A stretch of DNA of 64,000 nucleotides, taken from contig CAVZUA010000016.1 in NCBI GenBank assembly GCA_963778385.1, forward strand, positions 124,001 through 188,000, in the 5' to 3' direction. This document shows, in pieces, positions 52,865-62,029 of this stretch. Under the pieces are notes generated by a model, which saw only the letters and a list, made by a program, of their open reading frames with translations, ran no database searches and had not been told where the DNA came from. Position 1 is the first letter of the stretch. The number at the start of each line of letters is the position of its first letter. Both the position numbers and the translations under genes were made by a program. Source of the stretch: DATARH01 sp963778385. Its GTDB lineage: Bacteria > Pseudomonadota > Alphaproteobacteria > ATCC43930 > CGMCC-115725.

Positions 52865-53773
52865 GTGAAGACGGAATATGCCAGTCCGCGCTACGCCGGC
52901 ATCGAGCTGTGGAGCGTCGAGGAGATGCTCGACGCGATGGTCGAGGGGCAATTCGCTGCGGTGGCGGCGGTGCGCGCTGCGCGCTGCGCGCTGGAGCAAG
53001 CGACATCGGCGATCGAAATGCGGCTCAAGGAGGGTGGACGGCTGGTCTATGTCGGCGCCGGGACCTCGGGGCGATTGGCGGTCCAGGACGGCGCCGAGCT
53101 GGCGCCGACTTTCGGCTGGCCCGCCGAGCGCCTGGTGCTGCTGCTCGCCGGTGGCGAGGCGGCGTTGTCGCGCGCGGTGGAAGGGGCCGAGGATGATGCG
53201 GATGCGGCGACGGCACTGATCCGTCGGCATGAGCTCGGGACGGCCGATGCGCTGATCGCGGTGGCGGCGAGCGGCGCCACGCCGTTCACGGTCGCGGCGC
53301 TGCGCGAGGCGCGCCGCTGTGGCGCGCTGACCGTCGGCATCGCCAACAATCGCGGTGCGCCGTTGTTGCGAGAAGCCGATTGCCCGGTCTGGCTCGACAC
53401 CGGGCCGGAGGCGATCGCCGGTTCGACCCGGATGAAAGCAGGAACCGCGCAGCGCGCGGCGCTGACGCTGCTGTCCAGCGCCGTGATGATCCGGCTCGGC
53501 CAGGTTTATCAGGGGCTGATGGTCGGGATGCGGCCGAGTAATGCGAAGCTCGCGCGCCGCGGGGAAGCGATCTTGATGGGCCTCTCCGGTGCCGATCGCG
53601 CGGCCGTCCGTGCCGCGCTCGACCGCGCCGGCGGCGACATCAAGACCGCGTTGCTGTTGCTGGAGGGCTGCGAGCCGGATGAGGCAGCGGCGATCCTCGA
53701 CCACGCCGGCGGCCATTTGCATCCGGCGCGAGAAGCCGCGCGAGGTCGCTGGCCGCACAGGAAAGGGTTCTGA
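52865..53773 (+). CDS. murQ: N-acetylmuramic acid 6-phosphate etherase
   Basis: The product has 302 residues with the single SIS domain of MurQ. Motifs are VYVGAGTSGRLAVQDGAEL (Glu as catalytic acid) and the family signature EAIAGSTRMKAGTAQRAALT, then LVVGMRP-type LMVGMRPSNAKL. It removes lactate from MurNAc-6-phosphate to give GlcNAc-6-phosphate, the NagA substrate. The start is GTG 52865, as conserved sequence begins at KTEYASPRY; the ribosome site is weak. It is divergent from the nag operon and shares its regulatory gap. Confidence 0.92.
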   Translation: MKTEYASPRYAGIELWSVEEMLDAMVEGQFAAVAAVRAARCALEQATSAIEMRLKEGGRLVYVGAGTSGRLAVQDGAELAPTFGWPAERLVLLLAGGEAALSRAVEGAEDDADAATALIRRHELGTADALIAVAASGATPFTVAALREARRCGALTVGIANNRGAPLLREADCPVWLDTGPEAIAGSTRMKAGTAQRAALTLLSSAVMIRLGQVYQGLMVGMRPSNAKLARRGEAILMGLSGADRAAVRAALDRAGGDIKTALLLLEGCEPDEAAAILDHAGGHLHPAREAARGRWPHRKGF

Positions 53774-53856
53774 CCGGCCCGAGAATTGCCGATACCGATA
53801 CGCGATTTTGCCCCGACGCTGTGCTATTGATCGGCAAAAGCGACGGGACGGACGGC

Positions 53857-54231
53857 ATGCTGAAATCGCTCGGGCCGGGCGTGGTATTGAGTATCGGGCT
53901 GGTCGGCGTTGCGCTGGGGCAGGGCTGGACAAAATTCGACGGTCAGTATGTCGGCGAACTGACCCTCGCCGGGATCGTCAACGGCAATTGCATGCAGCCG
54001 CCTTCCGGTGCGCTCTATCCGCTGACGGTCGCCGGCGGCCAAATTCGCTTCAAATACCTGCCGCGCTTTGACACAGTCCTCACCGGCAAGGTCGAGCCGA
54101 ACGGCAATTTCAAGGCCGGCTACAGGTTGCGGCACGGGTTCGTGACGATGACCGGCCACATCGACGGGCGCAACCTGACCGCCGACATCGTGTCGCCCAG
54201 CTGCAACTACACCTTCAAGGTCAGGAACTGA
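53857..54231 (+). CDS. small secreted hypothetical protein
   Basis: The product has 124 residues with a signal peptide (MLKSLGPGVVLSIGLVGVAL, cleaved near GQG). The mature domain looks like a small beta-sandwich: FDGQYVGELTLAGIVNGNCM, QIRFKYLPRFDTVLTGKVEP and RNLTADIVSPSCNYTFKV, with two Cys likely disulfide-bonded. Similar exported proteins are common in rhizobia and have no known role. ATG 53857 is preferred; GTG 53821 would add 12 residues. Confidence 0.65.
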   Translation: MLKSLGPGVVLSIGLVGVALGQGWTKFDGQYVGELTLAGIVNGNCMQPPSGALYPLTVAGGQIRFKYLPRFDTVLTGKVEPNGNFKAGYRLRHGFVTMTGHIDGRNLTADIVSPSCNYTFKVRN

Positions 54232-54252
54232 CACCTCCGCCGCCGGCGCGCC

Positions 54253-55554
54253 TCAATCGAGCGGCGCGTTCAACGGCTCGCGCATGCTGAGGATCGCGAT
54301 CGCGCTCACGGCACCGCCGCCCATGATGTAGAAGGCCGGCGCCAGCGGATACCCCGTGACCTCGACCAGCCAGGTCGAGATCAGCGGCGCAAACCCGCCG
54401 AACAGCACGACCGCGAACCCGTAGCTGAGCGAGAGGCCGGTGTAGCGCACCCGGGTCGGGAACATCTCGGCGAGGATCGACGGGATGACGCCGGTGTAGA
54501 GCGCCTGGAAGATGCCGTGGACGGCCAGCACGGCGAGCAGCGTGGCGAACGTGCCGCCGTTCACCGCGAGCAGGAACAGCGGGTAGGCGAACACCAGATT
54601 GAGCAGCGAGCACGCCAGGATCATCGGCCGGCGGCCAAAACGGTCCGACGCGTAGCCCACCAGCGGCGTCAGGGTGACGATGATCACCCCGGAAGCCACC
54701 GCGCACGACAATGCCGAGCCCGCGGGCAGTTTCAGGGTCTTGATCGCGTAGCTGACGAGATAGATGACAAAGACGAAATTGCCCATGCAGCCGATGATGC
54801 TGAGCCCGAAAGCCTGCAGCATGCGGACACGGTACTCGCGGACCGCAGTGAGAAACGGCGACCGCTCGACGGTCCTGTGCTCGACGGCGCGCTCGAAGAC
54901 CGGGGTTTCGGCGACCTTGCGGCGCAGATAAAAGCCGATCGGCCCGAGCGCGAAGCCGATGACAAACGGAATGCGCCAGCCCCAGGCGTAAAAATCCGCA
55001 TCCGACAGCGTGGAGGCGAGGAGCGCCGCCGACAACGAGCCGCTCAGCGAGCCGATTTGCGTCGAAAACTGCTGCATGCTGCCGATCAGACCGCGTTTTC
55101 CGGGCGGGGCGTATTCGACCAGGAACGCCGCCGCCCCGCCCCACTCGCCGCCGGTGGAGAAGCCCTGCGCCAGACGGCAGATCAGCAACGCGATCGGCGC
55201 CCAGATGCCGATCGACTCGTATGACGGGATGAGCCCGGTAAACCCCGTGGCGCCGGCCATCAGGCCGATGGTCACGACCAGGGCGGCGCGCCGCCCCATC
55301 CGGTCGCCATAGGCGCCGAGCACGATGGCGCCGACCGGTCGCATCAAGAACGCCGCGCCGAACGTCGCAAAGGTGCTGAACAACGATCCGCTTGGGTAGA
55401 ACGCCTTGGCGATCGCGACGGCGAAAAAGCCGTAGATCGTGAAGTCGAACAGCTCAAAGAAATTGCCGATCGCGCAGGACAGGATCGCGCGCCGGCAAAT
55501 CCTCGCCAGACTGGCAAGCTCGGTGTCGTTCAGAGCGGCGGCGGCGTCGGTCAT
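54253..55554 (-). CDS. MHS-family MFS transporter (metabolite:proton symporter)
   Basis: The product has 433 residues and 12 predicted membrane helices. Family signs are IGNFFELFDFTIYGFFAVAI at helix 1, GAYGDRMGRRAALV at loop 2-3, RLAQGFSTGGEWGGAAAFLV and the second-half loop GYASDRFGRRPMIL. This matches the ProP/KgtP/ShiA group, which imports organic acids, osmolytes or aromatic acids with protons. Substrate is not determinable. ATG 55554 begins MTDAAAALNDTELASLAR. Confidence 0.92.
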   Translation of the reverse strand: MTDAAAALNDTELASLARICRRAILSCAIGNFFELFDFTIYGFFAVAIAKAFYPSGSLFSTFATFGAAFLMRPVGAIVLGAYGDRMGRRAALVVTIGLMAGATGFTGLIPSYESIGIWAPIALLICRLAQGFSTGGEWGGAAAFLVEYAPPGKRGLIGSMQQFSTQIGSLSGSLSAALLASTLSDADFYAWGWRIPFVIGFALGPIGFYLRRKVAETPVFERAVEHRTVERSPFLTAVREYRVRMLQAFGLSIIGCMGNFVFVIYLVSYAIKTLKLPAGSALSCAVASGVIIVTLTPLVGYASDRFGRRPMILACSLLNLVFAYPLFLLAVNGGTFATLLAVLAVHGIFQALYTGVIPSILAEMFPTRVRYTGLSLSYGFAVVLFGGFAPLISTWLVEVTGYPLAPAFYIMGGGAVSAIAILSMREPLNAPLD

Positions 55555-55572
55555 CGGCCCGCTTCTCCTGAT

Positions 55573-55681
55573 ATCGTCATGCCCGGACTTGTTCCGGGCA
55601 TCCACGAGTGCACGCAAGAACGTTACCAGAAAGCGTTGGGCCGAAAACGTGGATGGCCGGGACAAGCCCGGCCATGACGAT
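55573..55681. repeat. paired 34-bp palindromic repeat elements
   Basis: Two 34-base units, 55573-55606 and 55648-55681, are reverse complements with about four mismatches. Each unit is itself GC-rich and partly palindromic (CCCGGACTTGTTCCGGG). This is the common intergenic palindromic repeat of alphaproteobacteria. It sits just upstream of the MHS transporter and may act as an RNA hairpin. Confidence 0.8.
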
Positions 55682-55709
55682 GATTGTGAATAAGACGAGA
55701 AGTCAGTCG

Positions 55710-55967
55710 TCAGCCGCCTTCGAGCTTCGGGATAAAGAATACCTCGCTGCCTTCGTGCAGCTTTTGGAAGTAGCCGGGCGCGTCGTGGATCGCGCCGTCG
55801 ATCGCGACGGTGGTCTCCTCTTCGAGATGCTCGCCGAGCCCGGGATACATCTTGTCGAGCGCCCGGATGACGTCGCGCAGGGTCTTCGCCTCGATTTCGA
55901 ATTCTCGCCTGCCGCCGGTATAGCGGCGGCTGAAGCCGCTCGTCAGCGTCACCTGCGCGGTCGTCAT
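55710..55967 (-). CDS. MoaD/ThiS-family sulfur carrier-like protein
   Basis: The product has 85 residues with the ubiquitin-like beta-grasp layout: AQVTLTSGFSRRYTG, TLRDVIRALDKMYPGLGEHL and VFFIPKLEGG with the C-terminal Gly-Gly used for thiocarboxylation. It would donate sulfur, for example to molybdopterin. It lies 29 bases after the molybdenum hydroxylase gene on the same strand, so it is probably dedicated to that enzyme or to its maturation. Confidence 0.82.
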   Translation of the reverse strand: MTTAQVTLTSGFSRRYTGGRREFEIEAKTLRDVIRALDKMYPGLGEHLEEETTVAIDGAIHDAPGYFQKLHEGSEVFFIPKLEGG

Positions 55968-55996
55968 CGGAGCCGCCCGTCAGTCGTTGCTGTGCC

Positions 55997-58270
55997 CTAA
56001 TCGGCCTGATGATCCAGCGCCGCGCGGATCTTCGGCGGTGACATCGGCAGCTCGGTCATCCGCCGGCCAATCGCATTGTCGATCGCATTGGCGATCGCCG
56101 CCATCGGCGGGCAGATATTGACCTCGCCGACGCCCTTGGCGCCGTAGGGATGCGTCGGGTTGGGCACCTCGACCAGCAACGCTTCGATCATCGGCAAGTC
56201 GCTGGCGACCGGGCAGCGATAGTCGAGGAAGCCGGCGTTATCGAGCTGGCCGTTCTGGTTGTAGATGTACTCTTCGCTGAGCGCCCAGCCGATGCCCTGG
56301 ACGACGCCGCCCTGGATCTGCCCCTCGACATAGGAGGGGTGGATCGCGGTGCCGACATCCTGCGCCGCGACAAAGCGCAGGATCTGCACCTTGCCGGTCT
56401 CGGGATCGACCTCGACATCGCAGAACTGGGTGGCGAAGCCGGGCGCCTGGCCGCCGGCGTTGACCGACGCCGCGGTGGTGATCGGCCCGCCGGTCACCGC
56501 CGCCTTGCCGGCCAGTTCCTTCAACGACATCGGCTTGAAGTCCCCGACATTGCTCGAGGCCGGCTTCGCCGCGCCGTCTTCCCAGACCACGGCGTCGACA
56601 TCGACGTCCCAGATCATCGCGGCGCGGGCGCGCAATTCGTCGGTCGCCTTCTTGCAGGCGTCGACCACCGCGGTGCCGGTGGCGAAGGTGACGCGGCTGC
56701 CGCCGGTCACATGGGTGTAGCCGACCGACGAGGTGTCGGCGACGATCGCGCGCACGTGGCTGTAGTCGACGCCAAAGGTCTCGGCCGCCATCAGCGCCAT
56801 CGACGCGCGCGAGCCGCCGACATCGACGCTGCCGGTGGCGACGGTGATCGTGCCGTCGGAGTTGACCTGGATCGTCGCGCTCGATTCGCCGCCGCCATTG
56901 AACCAATAGCCGGAGGCGACGCCGCGGCCCTGGTTCGGCCCGAGCTTCTCCTTGTAGGCGGGATGATTCTTCACCGCTTCCAGCGTCTCGATATAGCCGC
57001 CATGGCCAAGCTTTGGCCCGTAGATCATCGGCGTACCGGGCTTCGCCGCGTTCTTGAGGCGGAGCTCGACCGGGTCCATGCCGATTTTCTTGGCGAGCAT
57101 GTCGACGACGCTTTCGACCGCGAAGGCCGAGATCGGCGAGCCCGGCGCGCGATAAGCGGCGGATTTCGGCCGGTTGCAGACCACGTCGTAGCCGACCGTG
57201 TGCTGGTTCTCGATCTCATAGGGCGCGAACGCGCACAGGCAGCCGTTCATCACCGGCGACCCCGGGAAGGCGCCGGCCTGGAAGCGGAAGACCCCTTGCG
57301 CGGCGGTGATCGTGCCGTCCTTCTTGACGCCCATCTTGACCGTCATCGACGCACCCGAGGTCGGGCCGGTGGCCTTGAACACCTCGTCGCGGCTCATGGT
57401 GATCTTGACGGGCCGGCCGGTCTTCTTCGACAGCAGTCCGGCGACCGGCTCGACATAGACGACTGTCTTGCCGCCGAACCCGCCGCCGATCTCCGCCGGC
57501 ATCGCGCGCAGATTGCCTACGGGGATGTCGAGCAGCTTGGCCGTCAATGCACGGACGACAAAATGCCCCTGGCTCGACGACCAGATTTCGCCCTGGCCGT
57601 CGGCGTCCATCCGAACGCTGCAGGCATGCGGCTCGATATAGCCCTGGTGCACCGCGGCGGTCTTGAAGTCCTTCTCGATGACGACATCGGCCTCGGCAAA
57701 GCCCTTGTTGACATCGCCGATGGCGAATTCGAGCTTTTTCGAGATGTTCGACGGCTTGGTCGGCGCCGGCTCGATGCCGCGGGTGATCATGTCCTCGAAC
57801 AGCAGCGGCGCGCCTTCCTTCATCGCCTCGTCGACATCGATCGCGTGCGGCAGCACCTCGTAATCGATCTCGATCAGCGCCTCGGCTTCCTCGGCCACCT
57901 CCTTCGAGATCGCGGCGATCGCCGCGACCGCATGGCCCTCGTAGAGCGTCTTTTCCTTGGCCATGACGTTGCGCGACACATGCCAGAAATTGACCGCGAC
58001 GCGCTCGGGGCCGATGTACTCGAACTTGTGGTCCGGAAAATCGGCGCCGGTGATGACGGCCTTCACGCCGGGCAGCGCCTTTGCCTTCTCGGTGTTGATC
58101 GACTTGATGCGCGCATGGGCGTGCGGCGAGCGGATGATCTTGCCGTAAAGCGCGCCGGGCATCGCCAGGTCGGCGGCGTACATCGCCCGGCCGGTGACCT
58201 TCGGCACGCCGTCCGGACGGATCGGCCGCGTTCCCACCCACTTGTAACGAGACGGCGCAACATCGTTCAC
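55997..58270 (-). CDS. xanthine dehydrogenase-family molybdopterin-binding subunit
   Basis: The product has 757 residues. Recognisable are the N-terminal GRAMYAADLAMPGALYGKII block, the cofactor loops EIGGGFGGKTVVY and SAAYRAPGSPISAF, and the catalytic-Glu motif YGAKGVGEVNICPP near the C-terminus. Such enzymes hydroxylate aromatic heterocycles, aldehydes or CO-type substrates. The expected 2Fe-2S and FAD subunits are absent next to it; only a MoaD-like gene follows. The start is GTG 58270 after GAGGAGATA; it fits the protein start VNDVAPSRYKWVG. Confidence 0.92.
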   Translation of the reverse strand: MNDVAPSRYKWVGTRPIRPDGVPKVTGRAMYAADLAMPGALYGKIIRSPHAHARIKSINTEKAKALPGVKAVITGADFPDHKFEYIGPERVAVNFWHVSRNVMAKEKTLYEGHAVAAIAAISKEVAEEAEALIEIDYEVLPHAIDVDEAMKEGAPLLFEDMITRGIEPAPTKPSNISKKLEFAIGDVNKGFAEADVVIEKDFKTAAVHQGYIEPHACSVRMDADGQGEIWSSSQGHFVVRALTAKLLDIPVGNLRAMPAEIGGGFGGKTVVYVEPVAGLLSKKTGRPVKITMSRDEVFKATGPTSGASMTVKMGVKKDGTITAAQGVFRFQAGAFPGSPVMNGCLCAFAPYEIENQHTVGYDVVCNRPKSAAYRAPGSPISAFAVESVVDMLAKKIGMDPVELRLKNAAKPGTPMIYGPKLGHGGYIETLEAVKNHPAYKEKLGPNQGRGVASGYWFNGGGESSATIQVNSDGTITVATGSVDVGGSRASMALMAAETFGVDYSHVRAIVADTSSVGYTHVTGGSRVTFATGTAVVDACKKATDELRARAAMIWDVDVDAVVWEDGAAKPASSNVGDFKPMSLKELAGKAAVTGGPITTAASVNAGGQAPGFATQFCDVEVDPETGKVQILRFVAAQDVGTAIHPSYVEGQIQGGVVQGIGWALSEEYIYNQNGQLDNAGFLDYRCPVASDLPMIEALLVEVPNPTHPYGAKGVGEVNICPPMAAIANAIDNAIGRRMTELPMSPPKIRAALDHQAD

Positions 58271-58542
58271 GGCGTATCTCCTCGCTGACGAGACGGTCTG
58301 CAAAGAGTTTAGCGACCGGATGCGGCGAGGACAAATGGAAGTGGACGGACCGTCCGCGCGGTTTGAAATTCTCCTGCGGCCCACATCTTGCCTGTGGCAG
58401 ACAGCTTCCGCAGGGGGCGGCTAACTGAACCGAGACCAGCCATCCAGGCCGGGAGGAGGCGGCGCGTCCTCATGCCCCTTTCCGGCCATTATCGATTGCC
58501 GCCGCTAGGTCGCCGCACTCAGGCGAAGCGGCGCGCGCCGGC

Positions 58543-60078
58543 TTATTCTTCCGGAACACCGGCGACGCGTATTCCGTCAATGATGTGCTCCATCTGCGCC
58601 ATAAAGACCCTATGACCGCCTGCGATCCTCCTTCGCCAGGTTTGAATGGTGTAGGCCGGGTCGAGCGCCAGCCCGGCCTTCGCCGCCGATCTGGCCTCCT
58701 CGATGCGGCCAAAATGCGCGAGCGCCGCGGCTAGGTAGAGACGCGCGACGATGTAATTGCGGTTTGCCTCGATCGATCGGCGCAGCCATTCCACGGCTTC
58801 CTCATACGCCCTAAGACAGAGTTTCGCGGCGCCGGCGATGGCGAACCAGGAGTATGCCAGGGGATCCTTCGGACTAAGGCGGAGCGCCTCCCCGACATGG
58901 GCTTCAGTTTCCTCGGCGCGGCCAAGAACAGCTTTGGCGGCGCCGATCCACGAGTGCGCGAGAGCCAGATTGCGGTCGAGTTCGATCGCCCGTTCGAACT
59001 CTGCGATGCTTTCTTCAGCACGGCCGGTATGGACATAGACCGCGCCCAAAACGACGTGGCCGAGGGCATGGTCGCAGGCGAGTGACAGCGCTCGTTGCGC
59101 CGACGCTTCGGCTGATGCAAGGCGCATGTCACGATCATCGCCATGGAAGCCGATGCCAAAGGTAGCGTCCATAAAGCCGAGGCCGACGAGGGCGTCGACA
59201 TTGGCGGGATCAAGCGCCAGCGCCCGCTCGAAGCAGTCACGCGCTTTGCCAACATTCTCCCGCGAAACCGTTTTTTCGTACCAGGCCTTGCCCTGAAAAT
59301 AATGGTCCATGGAATCCGGGTTTGGCGATCTTGCCGCGCGACGCGCTTCCTGCGCGATCAGCGCCGTACTGAGCGCATTGGCGAGGCGCGCGACGATCTC
59401 ATCCTGCATGTCGAAGAGGTCGCCAACATGCTTGTCGAACCGCTCGGCCCACAAATGATGCCCGGTCCCGGCGTCGATCAGCTGAACATTGACACGCATC
59501 CGGTCGCCGCCGCGCTGCACGCTGCCTTCGAGCACATAGCGGACATCGAGTTCGCGGCTGATCTTCGTCACATCGTAAGCGTTGTCCTTGTAGGTCGCCG
59601 CGGTGTTGCGCGCGATCACGAACGAGCCGGCGAGCCGCGACAGGTCCGTCGTCAGGCTCTCGGTCACGCCATCGGCGAAGTACTCCTGCTCGGGATCACC
59701 GCCGATATTGGCGAATGGCAATACGACGATGGACAGCCGCGGCGACGCCTCGTCCTTGTCCTCGTCCTCGTCCTCGTCAAGGATCAGCCGATAGCCGCGC
59801 CCGGAATTGGTGACGATGCGGGCTTTACCACCTTGTCCCGCGTCGAGCGCCTTTCGCAGGACGGTGATGTGAACGCGGAGGTTATTCTCCTCAACGAAGA
59901 TCCCGGGCCAGACCCGCGCCATGAGCTCGTCTTTGGAGACAAGCGAACCGCGTGCTTCGGCAAGCACACAAAGGATATCGAGCGCGCGGCCGCCCAGCTG
60001 CACCGGCTCGTCACCGTCCAGCAGCCGGCGTCGGCGCAGATTGAGCCGCAGGCGGCCGATCCTGACGCCCTCGAGCAT
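58543..60078 (-). CDS. winged-helix regulator with TolB-like and TPR domains
   Basis: The product has 511 residues. An OmpR-type winged helix lies at about 5-100 (LGGRALDILCVLAEARGSLV, VHITVLRKALDAGQGGKARI). An acidic linker (DEDEDEDKDE) separates it from a TolB-amino-terminal-like domain (LSIVVLPFANIGGDPEQEYF, ADGVTESLTTDLSRLAGSFV), followed by TPR-type repeats from about 240 to the end. Regulators of this plan are numerous in rhizobia; targets are unknown. It lies upstream of the molybdenum hydroxylase in the same direction. Confidence 0.88.
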   Translation of the reverse strand: MLEGVRIGRLRLNLRRRRLLDGDEPVQLGGRALDILCVLAEARGSLVSKDELMARVWPGIFVEENNLRVHITVLRKALDAGQGGKARIVTNSGRGYRLILDEDEDEDKDEASPRLSIVVLPFANIGGDPEQEYFADGVTESLTTDLSRLAGSFVIARNTAATYKDNAYDVTKISRELDVRYVLEGSVQRGGDRMRVNVQLIDAGTGHHLWAERFDKHVGDLFDMQDEIVARLANALSTALIAQEARRAARSPNPDSMDHYFQGKAWYEKTVSRENVGKARDCFERALALDPANVDALVGLGFMDATFGIGFHGDDRDMRLASAEASAQRALSLACDHALGHVVLGAVYVHTGRAEESIAEFERAIELDRNLALAHSWIGAAKAVLGRAEETEAHVGEALRLSPKDPLAYSWFAIAGAAKLCLRAYEEAVEWLRRSIEANRNYIVARLYLAAALAHFGRIEEARSAAKAGLALDPAYTIQTWRRRIAGGHRVFMAQMEHIIDGIRVAGVPEE

Positions 60079-60623
60079 TCGTCGTCGCGGCTTCAGAACG
60101 ATTAAGGATAGGCCAAGACCTTAACAAATCTCCGGATTCCTGTCCACCATCGTGGTCATCTTAAAGCGGTACGCCTGGCAAAGCACAGCGATGGTGACAA
60201 ATGACTAGATCGCCGCATCCGGCGCGGCGTGTGCGTATTCAGGCCGGCTGATGGCGCTTCCCGACGTAACGACACCGGCACTGGAAACGTCAGAGCGGAC
60301 GCGACGAACAATCGCTATCGGCGCTGAGCAGTCAAATTAGCGGCGCTTACTAAGGGTCGGTATATGTCGGAGAGCAGAAGTTGAGCCCGCTGTTGGTCGC
60401 GCCGAGCTCCCATGTGATAAATAGTTCTCTATTTGTTCTGGGATATCGAGCCTGTTGCCCCCATATGTGAGGTTATGCTCCGCGCGCTGGCGGTCCTCCC
60501 CTCCGTATTCGCCGTCCGGCCGCCGCTCAGCCCTGCGCCGCTGCTGATCTCGCTGTTATCCCGCTGTTCGGCCGCTGTTCTGGGTCCACCGCAGCCCGAC
60601 GCCACCGGCCGACAAGGCAAGCC
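60079..60623. other. non-coding stretch between regulator and flavoprotein genes
   Basis: No gene is supported; small frames have no features. An AT-richer patch around 60410-60450 may hold a promoter. No repeat or terminator is evident. Confidence 0.5.
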
Positions 60624-61844
60624 TCAGAACGTAAACATCGTCGCGTCGGGTTCGAGGCCGAGGAGTATCTCCCCGACCGTCTCGAAATGGCGCTGCGCGC
60701 CCTGCATCTGCTGCGAGATCGTGTGCATGTCGCGAAAACGGCGCTCGAACGGCTGGGCATCGAAAATCGCCGTGGCGCCCGCCGCGTGGTACAGCTCTTC
60801 GACGACTTCGCGGGCCTGCTTGATGGCCCAGGTCGAGGCGAGGCGGATCGTCGCATTCTGGTCAAGCGTCAACTCCCCGGTCTTGCCGGCCGCGTCCCAG
60901 ATTTCGCTGAGCGAGATGACGAGGAAGGCGCGCGCCGAGCGCAGCCGGGCGCTGCTCTGCGCGACCTGCGACTGGACGACCTGGTTGTGCCGCAATGTCG
61001 CCCGGGCGCCGCGCGCGGTCTTCTCGCCGGCGAGGGCGACGAAATCGTCGTAGAACGCGCGCGCCACCCCGAGCGCCAAACCGGCGAACCCCGAGGCGTA
61101 GAGATTGCTGAAGCTGAAACGATAGAGCAGGCCGCCGGTCCGCGGTGGCATCCGGCTGCGGTCGTGCAGCACGGTGTGGTCGTCGGGCACAAACAGATCG
61201 GTGACGGTGTACTGGTCGCTGCCGGTGCCGCGCAGCCCCATGACATGCCAGATGTCGGTGATTACCGCCGCGCTCTTTGGGAACAGCAGCGAGCGCAGCA
61301 CCGTGCCGCCATCGGCGCGGCGGATCGGCGCGCCGTCGGCGCCGCGCTCAAAGCTGTGCGCGCCGAGCCAGCTCGCATTGTGGCTGCCGCTGGCAAAGCT
61401 CCAGCTGCCGGTAATCCGGTAGCCGCCCGGTACCTTTTTGACCTCGGCGGACCCGCTCGGCGGACCCCAGGCGAGGATGCCGTCGGCCGGGCCGAAAATC
61501 TCGCGCGCCACTTCGGGTTCGAGAAAGGCTGCGCAGGCGCCGCAGCCATTGCCCTGGCCGACGCACCAGGCGGTGCTGGCATCGTGATAGGCGATCTCGC
61601 CCATCACATCGGAAAATTCCATCGGCGTGAGCTCACCGCCGCCAAGCTCGTGCGGCTGCAGCAGCCGGAACAGCCCGGCCTCGGCCAGCGCCAGGGTCAG
61701 CGACCGCGGCAGTTCGCGCAGCCGTTCGACCTCGTCGGCCGCCGCGGCGATCGTCGGCCCCATTGCGCGGGCCCGCGCAACCCAGTCGATCCGGTCAATG
61801 ACGCTCCGATCCTCGGCGACGCCGCCCTGACTGACCCCATCCAT
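60624..61844 (-). CDS. acyl-CoA dehydrogenase-like flavoprotein (possible flavin-dependent monooxygenase)
   Basis: The product has 406 residues of the acyl-CoA dehydrogenase fold. Seen are RLLQPHELGGGELTPMEFSD, the FAD-binding GYRITGSWSFASGSHNASWL and GLRGTGSDQYTVTDLFVPDD, and the C-terminal helical bundle AREVVEELYHAAGATAIFDA. It resembles the HsaA/DszC/HpaB-type branch whose members oxygenate aromatics using reduced flavin, rather than true acyl-CoA dehydrogenases, since the usual catalytic Glu motif is not evident. Substrate is unknown. The start is ATG 61844. Confidence 0.85.
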   Translation of the reverse strand: MDGVSQGGVAEDRSVIDRIDWVARARAMGPTIAAAADEVERLRELPRSLTLALAEAGLFRLLQPHELGGGELTPMEFSDVMGEIAYHDASTAWCVGQGNGCGACAAFLEPEVAREIFGPADGILAWGPPSGSAEVKKVPGGYRITGSWSFASGSHNASWLGAHSFERGADGAPIRRADGGTVLRSLLFPKSAAVITDIWHVMGLRGTGSDQYTVTDLFVPDDHTVLHDRSRMPPRTGGLLYRFSFSNLYASGFAGLALGVARAFYDDFVALAGEKTARGARATLRHNQVVQSQVAQSSARLRSARAFLVISLSEIWDAAGKTGELTLDQNATIRLASTWAIKQAREVVEELYHAAGATAIFDAQPFERRFRDMHTISQQMQGAQRHFETVGEILLGLEPDATMFTF

Positions 61845-62029
61845 CCGTCGCCCCCGTACTGAACCGCCGTCACGCCAGCGTAACCGAAGTCGTCGCCTCG
61901 CCCCATGTCAAGGACGCAGCCCACGCGTCGATTGCCGCAGGTTGATCTTCCTGCCGCGGCGCGTGCTAGCCTCTCCCCAACGCGCCGGCCGCAAGCCGGC
62001 GTTTCGGTTGTTGGGGGGAGGAATTTTCG

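Noticed and set aside
56150..58288. 712-residue open frame antisense to the molybdenum hydroxylase gene
   Set aside because: High GC content leaves long antisense frames; the product is Arg/Asp/His-rich without domains and the sense strand has full family motifs.
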